Shown: piece by piece, positions 40,301 through 49,300 of the stretch | How the letters are laid out: the number at the start of each line of letters is the position of its first letter | Position numbering within the stretch: position 1 is the stretch's first letter | From: Liolophura sinensis | Lineage: Eukaryota > Mollusca > Polyplacophora > Chitonida > Chitonidae | DNA length: 60,000 bases | Assembly (NCBI RefSeq): GCF_032854445.1 | Contig: NC_088295.1 | Location: 51,567,249 to 51,627,248, forward strand | Reading direction: 5' to 3' | Translations under genes and position numbers: made by a program | Notes under the pieces: generated by a model | What the model was told of the DNA's origin: nothing | The model's database searches: none | What the model saw: the letters and a program-made list of their open reading frames with translations, nothing else

Positions 40301-43300
40301 TATAAGTGCTTAATACTGACCATGCAGGCATGACTTGTGATCACGTCTGGCACAGCTGGAAGGCTAGGCTGGTAACACTAATCCTCAGATAGTTCATCTG
40401 TTGCCTCTGCCCTCACTTAAAGTCAGATTATAGTCATGTATACATTACCAGTACACTTGGAATGGGCGTGTGTATATACATGTAGAAAACAAACACTTTC
40501 TCTTAGTGCCGTGTAGATTTTATGTAAACCTTGCTGAGAATGAGGACTAAACAAACTTATTTCTTGGTTGATAAGACCAAACAGGTGGAGGCAGAGCGTA
40601 CACAGAAATGGCTGAAGATGATCAAAACTTGGGACAAGTATTACGGTGGAGAGAAGGTAAGAGTCTCCTCTGTACATCCTCTATTCTTAAACAGTCTGTC
40701 GATGTGAGAAAACAAAGCTGTACACAATCAAATTTCTGTGATCAACTGTTAGCAATGCTGGTATTGCTGAATGGTCATAGTTATGATGACTTCATATAAC
40801 ATATGATGCAATCAGTTAATAATTAAATATAAGATACAAGCAGATAAATGAGTTAGGACTTTACTGTAGTTGTAACATTATTCATGGAAAACATTTATAC
40901 TTGCCATGTTATGTTTAGTGTGATTTTTTATTATTCTTAATTATGTGTTAATATATGTTTATTTGAGCAATTGAGTTTTTTTTTTTAATTTGAACTTCCT
41001 TGTACCTTATCCTCGATTCACACCTCCATATGGCACCCCTTTATGACACCCCTTAGGTCATTTGAACTCTGACAACTGCAATATCTATGCTGTAGTTAAG
41101 GTTTAACAAAGTGTTGATTTACTGTAATGACACTGTCACAGCTAGTTGTTTTGGGCACACGATGCATTTAGGGACCAGTTTAGCCATGGGGTGTGGTCGT
41201 GGAGGTGTGTAAGCATGATTTGCTGAATCTGTTAAAATTAGAAGTTAAGAAATGCAGAGTGTACTCTGGGGATGTTTGTGGATGGGGTGTACAGCTCATT
41301 ATTCTCAAAGTGTATGATGTATGTACACATTTAGGATGAGACGCGTCACGAGTTGTATTATTGTTCATTTTATTGTACTATTTGTGTAAATATTGGTTGC
41401 AGTTACAACGGCGTGTGTACAAAGGCATCCCAGACCGACTCCGAGGGGACGTCTGGTGTCGTTTGCTCAATGTGTACAAGATAAAGGCGGAACAACCCAG
41501 GGTGTATCAGGTACAAATGCATGCATACCCAGGAACTATCTCTTGGTGTGTTCTTCACTTTGATCGTTTGATTGATTGCCAAGCTCAGAGTAATACTCAC
41601 ATTTACAGTATCTGAAAAAATGTGAGGGTATTTTTTTCGCTGTTTACAGGGCTCAAATAACTATAGTTTTAAATAAACATTTGGAACTGTACATGAAAGA
41701 TTGTTATGATAGTGATGATATGTATAATAGATTCCACTTGTGGGTTTGAAAATAACCTCTTTGATTTTGATTCAATTTCCTTGCAGCAAATGAAAGACAG
41801 GGCACGGAATAAGTCACCTGATATTAGACAAATAGACCTTGATGTCAACAGAACATATCGTAACCACATTATGTTCCGGGACAGATACGGTGTCAAGTAA
41901 GTCCATTGCATCTTGCTAAAATACGTGCGTTTTTCTTTCTCATTACCATGTAATTTCATTTGTTAGTGCCTACCAATGCCTGCAGGGTTAAATTTGCACT
42001 TTTCAGAGCTGTTTTTTTTTTGTTTTTTTAAAGAACTACTTATTCTGTGAAACTAGGACATGGCTTCATTTTGACACATATTCATATTTGTAAAGTCAAG
42101 GTTTTGAGTTTGGGAGCAGTATGCTTCCATCAAGTTTTATTTATTTATTTATTTGATTGCTGTTTTACGCAGCACTCGAATATTTCACTTATACAACGGC
42201 GGCCAGCATTATGGTGGGTGGAAACCGGGCATAGCCCGGGGGAAACCCACGACCATCCGCAGGTTGCTGACAGACCTTCCCACTTACGGCCGGAGAGGAA
42301 GCCAGCATGAGCTGGACTTGAACTCACAGTGACCGCATTGGTGAGAGACTCCTGGGTCATTACGCTGCGCTAGCGCGCTAACCAACTGAGCCACGGAGGC
42401 CCCCCATCAAGTTTTAATTTCATCTGCTAAAAACTCAAACTGGTTAGGGGTATGTACATGTATTGCAAAAGCAATACCTTTAACATGCTTGTTAAAGTAG
42501 TTTTTCAAGAGTTTTAATGTGTTCTTAGATTTCACCTGATTCTGAGATTTATATTCACCTTAGAAAGGTGTTTTTAGGTTTGTTTGAAAGGAAGGATTAT
42601 ACTCTACCTGCACCTTTGGGGATGAAATTTTGGGTCACTTACATGTACCTTGTGTCCTCTTAATGCACAGAAATCATGGCCGTAAGAGCTTACTTATTTT
42701 TCATGAAAAAGCACAGGGCATCAGGGCCATGTTTTAGAAGTTTGTATGAAAAGTTAAAGGAAAAGACCTCCAAAAATCCAAATAGATCTGAAATAAATCA
42801 CTTTAAATAATAAATCACAAAGTAGATCACTTTAAACTATACATAAATGTGCTTTCATTTATTTTTTTTAGATTTTTGTGAAAAGAGATAAAGGCAATCA
42901 AACATGTGAATTCCAAGGTGGACTTAATGGGCTGTACTAATTAGGAACTCTGATGACACAGAAAGTTTTTTTTTTTTACTCTAATCACGACACTGAATGT
43001 TGGGATAACTCTTTTTATCCATGAGTGAGAGATTACTGAAATAATGTTACCAAAAATTCCTGCCTTCTGGTCAACATCGGGAAAAAAAAATGCGATGTGA
43101 TGTCAGAGTTCCTAAATACCATCAGTATGGCTCATGCAGCCCACCATAGTTTTCATATACTTGAATGTCTTTCAACACTCTCAAAAAAATCATAAATGAA
43201 GGTATTTCTACAGATAGTTTTCATTTGTCTGTGAGATGAACCTTACTTCATATTTTAGCTTTCTTTTACTTAAGCTTTTTATTGATAAACCATCATATTT

Positions 43301-46300
43301 TTGTTTAAAGGATTAGTGTCCAGATTTAGCTACTGGTCCTATTTAGAAAGATTATAACCTGTTTAAACAGTATGTTATGGAGAGGGCTTTTAAGAATTCT
43401 AATGTTGACTTTAAATCTACCAAAAGCAATTGATGTACTGCTGTGGTCGATCTCCAGCTGGTTGCTCTGTACGGCTCAGCGGATGATGTCTTAGATGGCA
43501 ACGCCAAGTTTAGCTAATCTAAATAACCTGGGAATTCTTATCACAACGATGTCATTTTCAAGATAGATTCTAGCTACACAGAAGCAAATATACTGCCTTA
43601 TCAATTTGAGCCCATAGTGGACGACGTTGAAGTTCTGATTTATGACACTAAACTGAATCTTTGGCAGACTTCAGATTCCCATTTTTCAGACATTGAATTT
43701 GATCTTTGTCCAGATATTTCTGACCACACCAGCAATACAGACTGGTAAGCTATAGGTTTATCCCTGTGTTACTCTATACATATTGTATGTTTATCTTAAT
43801 ATTTACGTACTATTCTTTCCCTCTGTCCTCTTCCCAATGAAAATCAATCTCTGCCCTGAAAAATTCTAAATTCATGCCTATATGCGATGATAACTACTTG
43901 TACATCATCTTGTCAGAATTGCGAAAATTTATTTGTTTATATATTCGATTGGTGTTTTACGCCGTACTCAAGAATATTTCACTTATACGACGGCAGTCAG
44001 CATTATGGTGGGTGGAAACCGGGCAGAGCCCGGAGGAAACCCACGACCATCCCCAGGTTGCTGAGAGACCTTCCCACGTACGGCCAGAGAGGAAGCCAGC
44101 ATGAGCTGGACTTAAACTCACAGCGACCGCATTGGTGAGAGACTCCTGGGTCATTACGCTGCGCTAGCGTGCTAACCAACTAAGCCACGGAGGCCCCCGA
44201 ATTGCAAAAAGCCTATCCCTACAATATAAACACATGCGCATTGATGATGTGGACGTTAGCATTAGTGTACAGAGATTTACTATCTGTCAGTTTTCGGTTC
44301 AGTTAATAATATTTTATAACTCCTGTGTGCAGGTGGCGTTGTGCATTCAACTCTATTCCTCTCATAGATTTCAGCTGTAAAATGGCTAGAGCATCACATG
44401 GTTATGTTTGGTGGGTACAAAATCTTTCCCCATTGTGGTGTAAATCCATGCCTTCTCAAAGGCCAAATCAGGAAAGTCCGGAAACGTGAAAAAGTCCATT
44501 AATTTAAAATCCATGGCCCTTTGACGACCTGCCTTTACAACTGTATGCAGAATAGTGAGTAAATTTGATATGGCTGTTGTCACTCTTGTAGCTTTTTTTT
44601 TCTAACCCTGATTTAAATGATGAAGCTCTGACACTTCTGTGACATAATTCAGCGGAGACTATGGGGTGTTGGGGGAAAAAAAATCCATAAAACGTGTGCT
44701 ATATTATTCCGATTTAATGTAACCTTTTTCAATATTTTTTACACTCAATTTAACAATAGATACAGGGGTAGCTAATTATGAATAAACACTAATCTGGACA
44801 CTAATCCTTTAATTTACTTGTTAATTATAATAAAGCTTGTTTAGTTTGGACAGCCAAGATTTTGGGAGCCCAAACATTTCCCAGAACCCAAGTGACTCTA
44901 GATATGGCCCTGCGCATGTAAATATCTCCCACCCATGTAAATATCTCCCACACATAGCTACACAATAGCTGTTAGATTTCATGGACACAGAATTCTGAGC
45001 GATTATTATTAACATTATTAAAGTAATGGTATACTGGCCATGTACATTTGCAGACAGCAGGCCTTGTTCAGTGTTCTGGCTGCCTACTCCATGTATAACA
45101 CCGAGGTGGGCTACTGTCAGGGGATGAGCCAGATAGCTGCTCTGCTCCTCATGTACCTGAATGAAGAGGTAAGATCTACTAACTTTAGCTCCAAGCTTTG
45201 CCTATAGCTGTCTTCACAGTAAGGTTATGTTTGGAAATCATCTTGTTATATTAATTTATAAATAAGATATACTTGGAAACCCCGTGTTTAAAATGTTTCA
45301 TTTTGGGCCTAAAATAATGGTAGTGGCACAAGTGCATGATCTAAGTTAGATAAGTAAAGTTAGGATCGTGTGGATAATACAGAAAGTTTTAAGGCATACA
45401 TGCTGCATGGAAATTTCAAGTACAAAATTCAAAAAATACAAAAAAGGCCCTTTTTGTTATTATACGTTAATTAGAGGGTGACATTACAATCAGAAGCTAT
45501 GTGTTGTTGTTTGTTTTTGTTGATTTTTAGAAGCTTTTTAATCTGCCCCTATTAAGGTCAGATCATCACATCATTGCTGTCTTGGTGTTTTCAGGCTTTT
45601 CGGAGGACTATTTATTTATTTATTTTGCAAATGTCTCAAATTAAGAATAACATTTTCTTTATACACTTGTTATATTACGGTAAATGACCTGAAGTTTCAC
45701 ACGTGAGTCGTTGTTTACTTTTGCGCGATCTGAGTTGGTAGCCAGATTTGGAAACATTTAGAAATTTTGAGTCTTGTGATTATAAGTGGCTTGTATCTAT
45801 CTACATGTAGATAAAAGCAATCTGTATGACTAAAATTTCATCAGAGGGGACTTGATTAAATATTAAGTAAATTAAGTATTCATGTTTACGAAATGTGGGT
45901 GGAAGTTGACAGTGTTTCAAATTACACCAGAATGAACAAGTAATGTTTAGGTGCAGCTGTGCAAAGGCAGGTGTGTAGGTGTCGCTGATTGCTAATGTGG
46001 ATTCACTGTGTGCTAAATTCTGCTACAGCTTTGTATACAGAGAGCCCTGCAGGTTAAAAATGGATATTTAACACGACACTCCACATGCGTAAAGGTATTG
46101 GGTAGCCACACTTAATCTGCACAGAGTTTTCTCCCAAATTCCTATTTATCACAAAATAATGATAATAAAACGATCAACCTGTTGAGAAGTGCACGTACTA
46201 AAATTATTATTAAAATAATAATTATTATAAATTAAAATAAATATTTATTAAAATTGGGGAAAACATGAACTGTTGATGGTAGGAGCATAGACTAACTGCT

Positions 46301-49300
46301 GAGTGAAGTGTGAGCTTGTTTATTACATTTCTGTCCGGCCGTACGTGGGTCTGGCAGCAACCTGCGGATGGTCGTGGGTTTCCCCCGGGCTGTGCCCGGT
46401 TTCCACCCACCATAATGCTGGCCACCATCGTGTAAGTGAAATATTCTTGAGTACGGCGTAAAACACCCATCAAAATAAATAAATAAATAAAATTACATTT
46501 CTGAACTCTCAGTATAATCCCCTGACCACCCCTGATTCTCTCCTGCTGCCCTCTGTCAGTATCAACTCAGTGAATCCTGGGATGTACTTTCTGAGTCCCA
46601 GGGTGAAACTTTAGGACATTTACGGTAACAAATAACCAAAAGAAAATGTAATAAACAATTTAGTAAATCTCAAAACTTGTCACTATTGATCGATTAAGGG
46701 CCATTCAGATGTATTCCGTTAATTCCAGGATGCCTTTTGGGGATTGTCACAGTTGTTGTCCAATCGAAAACATGCAATGCACGGTGAGTTGCTGTTTGTA
46801 TTATAGAGTCATCAATGTGAAAATGAAATTACTGTATGGTCAAAATACAATTAAATGAGGTTATTGTTTCCTTGTTTCACATGGGCCCTTAGTAGTGTAA
46901 TATGTATATCTGTCCTGGGTGATTTTAATGACGTAAGGTTTTTGTTCTAGGGTTCTTCATACCAGGTTTTCCCAAGCTGCTGAGATTTCAAGAGCACCAT
47001 GAGAACATTCTCAAGAGCATGCTACCTCGAGTTTTAAAACACTTGGTAAGTAACACAGAAACATGCACCATCATGAAAGCCTCAATTCTATCTGTGAATG
47101 GTATTTTGTACATACTTTATATCTTCCTCCTGTACATGACTGAAATTTTAATGAACTGTGTATGACTGCCATGTGGATTTGCATGAATGTCTCTTTTTGT
47201 GATTGCAGGATAAGAATGATGTCTACACTGGTATTTACTCAATAAAATGGTTTCTTCAGTGCTTTTTAGACAGGGTAAGTACTGGTGATAGTCAGGTTGC
47301 ACTTAGTAGAATGTGCAAGCTGTAATTCCTGTGTTACCAAAGCGAAAAGATATCTTCAACAGTACAAGTTTTATATGATAAAATAACAATTTTCATTTGC
47401 CCATGTAGTAGGAAATATTCGCTGTTGTGGCATTTAATCACAGGGCCGTTTTGGGGCCTCCGTGGCTGACCTGAAAAGCGTGTCAGCCGTGGAAGCTCAC
47501 AGGCTTTTCTATAATGTAATGTAGCCTGATGTTTCAATGTAACACGTGCTGAGTGTTTATGTAAAAAATGTGAGCTTCATGTCATTCAAGATGAATTTCA
47601 CTTTATCCTTATTTGTCCTGCATATATGAACCGTAAAATAAAATGTATCAAGCCATATTACTTGTGGAAACCATTCGTCTTTAAGTTAGTACAGTTATCC
47701 AGTAACGATGTATCGGTATTATTGAAATTTAGGAAATATTTATTTGCAGTAGGTAAATTCAGAAAAATTGTTACCTCCTCCAGCATTTAATTCTCATATT
47801 ATCTCGATCATGTGGTGTTTCTGTCAAAGTCAAAACTACTGCCTTTCTGCCATTGTATTAATACATGTTACATGTTAATTATTAATAATTTATTATCCTC
47901 TGATCTGTATGCTTACGGAAAGAATAATGGGAGAAAACAGGAAAAAAAAAAAAAAAAAAAATGGAGCGGAATGTAAGGGATTTGAACCCTAGACTGGCAG
48001 GTATCATGTACAATGGGCCAAGTACTGAAGACTAGCATAGAGAATAGGCAGCTTTGATCTTCTGCTGATAGCCGAGGACAAAAGACAGAAAGAATACATT
48101 GTTGCATAGCTGGTGCCAGAGAGCAAAAGACTCACAGTGGTATTAAATCACAGGGCCGTTTTGGGGACCTCCATGGTTGAGATGATTAGCATGCAAGCGC
48201 GGTGCATTGACCCAGGAGCCTCTCACCAATGTGGTCACTGTGAGTCCAGATAATGGTGGCTTCCTCTCTGGCCTTTTGTGTGAAAGTCTGCTAACAACCT
48301 GTGAATGGTTGTGTGTTTTCCCGGGCTGTGTCTGGTTTACTCCCACCATAATGCTGGCCGTTGTTGTATAAGAGAAATATTCTTGAGTACGGTGTAAAAC
48401 ACCAATCAGATAAATAAATAAATCACAGGGTTGTTTAGGGGGTGTTGCCTGAAATTCATTGGATATATTAGACAACTGATCCACAACTCTAGATAAAAAA
48501 TCACAGTTTGTTAGTTAAATGCCAAAAGCCAGACTTAGAGAGCTTCCCTTCATCATCTGAATTGATTATTGTAATAGCAGTGTGCATATACTTGTTTTGT
48601 TTGTGGAAGGCGAGAGACATGGATATCAGCATTCTTTTTTCCTTTATATGTTTTCGCAGACACCATTTACGCTTACTTTACGGTTGTGGGATATCTACAT
48701 GCTGGAAGGAGAAAAACTTCTTGTTGGTATGGCATATAATGTCATCAAGATTCACAAACGTAAGTACAGCCAAATATTTAAATGTTGTCTTTCTTTCTCC
48801 AACTGTATATTGGCCACGGGCGTGTAGGTGAAATATTCTTGAGTATGGCATAAAACACTGATCAAGTGAGGAAAAAATAACCTTCCTCAAGTGAGATATT
48901 TCTATCCTGTCACCATTGAAGTCGAAATACACTAGCATTCCACTAGTTAAAGGAATACAGAATCGAATCTCATTGGTTGGCGTGAGTTCGGCATGTCCAG
49001 ACTATGCCTAGCCCCAGCTGAATTTTAGGGTCATATATGGCAGATTTGTCTAACCATGACCAAGGCTGCTGGGTTTAACCCAGGACAATTCTGTGTCCAT
49101 TATCAGCCAATGAGAGTTGATTTTGTATCCTATAGAGGTCATGTGATTGAATCCATGATCCTTCCACCAATGAGGTCATGAGATTGAATCCATGAACCTT
49201 CCACCAATGAGGTCATGTGATTGAATCCATGATCCTTCCACCAGTGAGGTCATGTGATTGAATCGATGATCCTTCCACCAATGAGGTCATGTGCTTGAAT

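Larger units (their letters stand above)
35382..40584 (+). other. RN-tre intron 4
   Basis: 5.2-kb intron. Holds a 52-bp array (36390-37005) and a full-length SINE-1 (38485-38743). The stretches 35400-36380, 37010-38480 and 38750-40580 are AT-rich with only short homopolymers and show no exon. Confidence 0.7.
41897..45053 (+). other. RN-tre intron 7
   Basis: 3.2-kb intron with two full-length SINE-1 copies (42128-42416, 43916-44210), foldback element B copy 2 (42849-43206) and an exon-like P2RX7C-domain remnant (43527-43744). Confidence 0.75.
47275..48659 (+). other. RN-tre intron 11
   Basis: 1.4-kb intron with a SINE-1 head-like fragment (47441-47500) and a full-length SINE-1 (48145-48430). 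Nothing else recognised. Confidence 0.7.

Noticed and set aside
44329-44520. Candidate downstream exon for the PYQFEP remnant
   Set aside because: There is an acceptor-like GTGTGCAG, but the reading lacks the expected Cys-rich motif and shows no family similarity.
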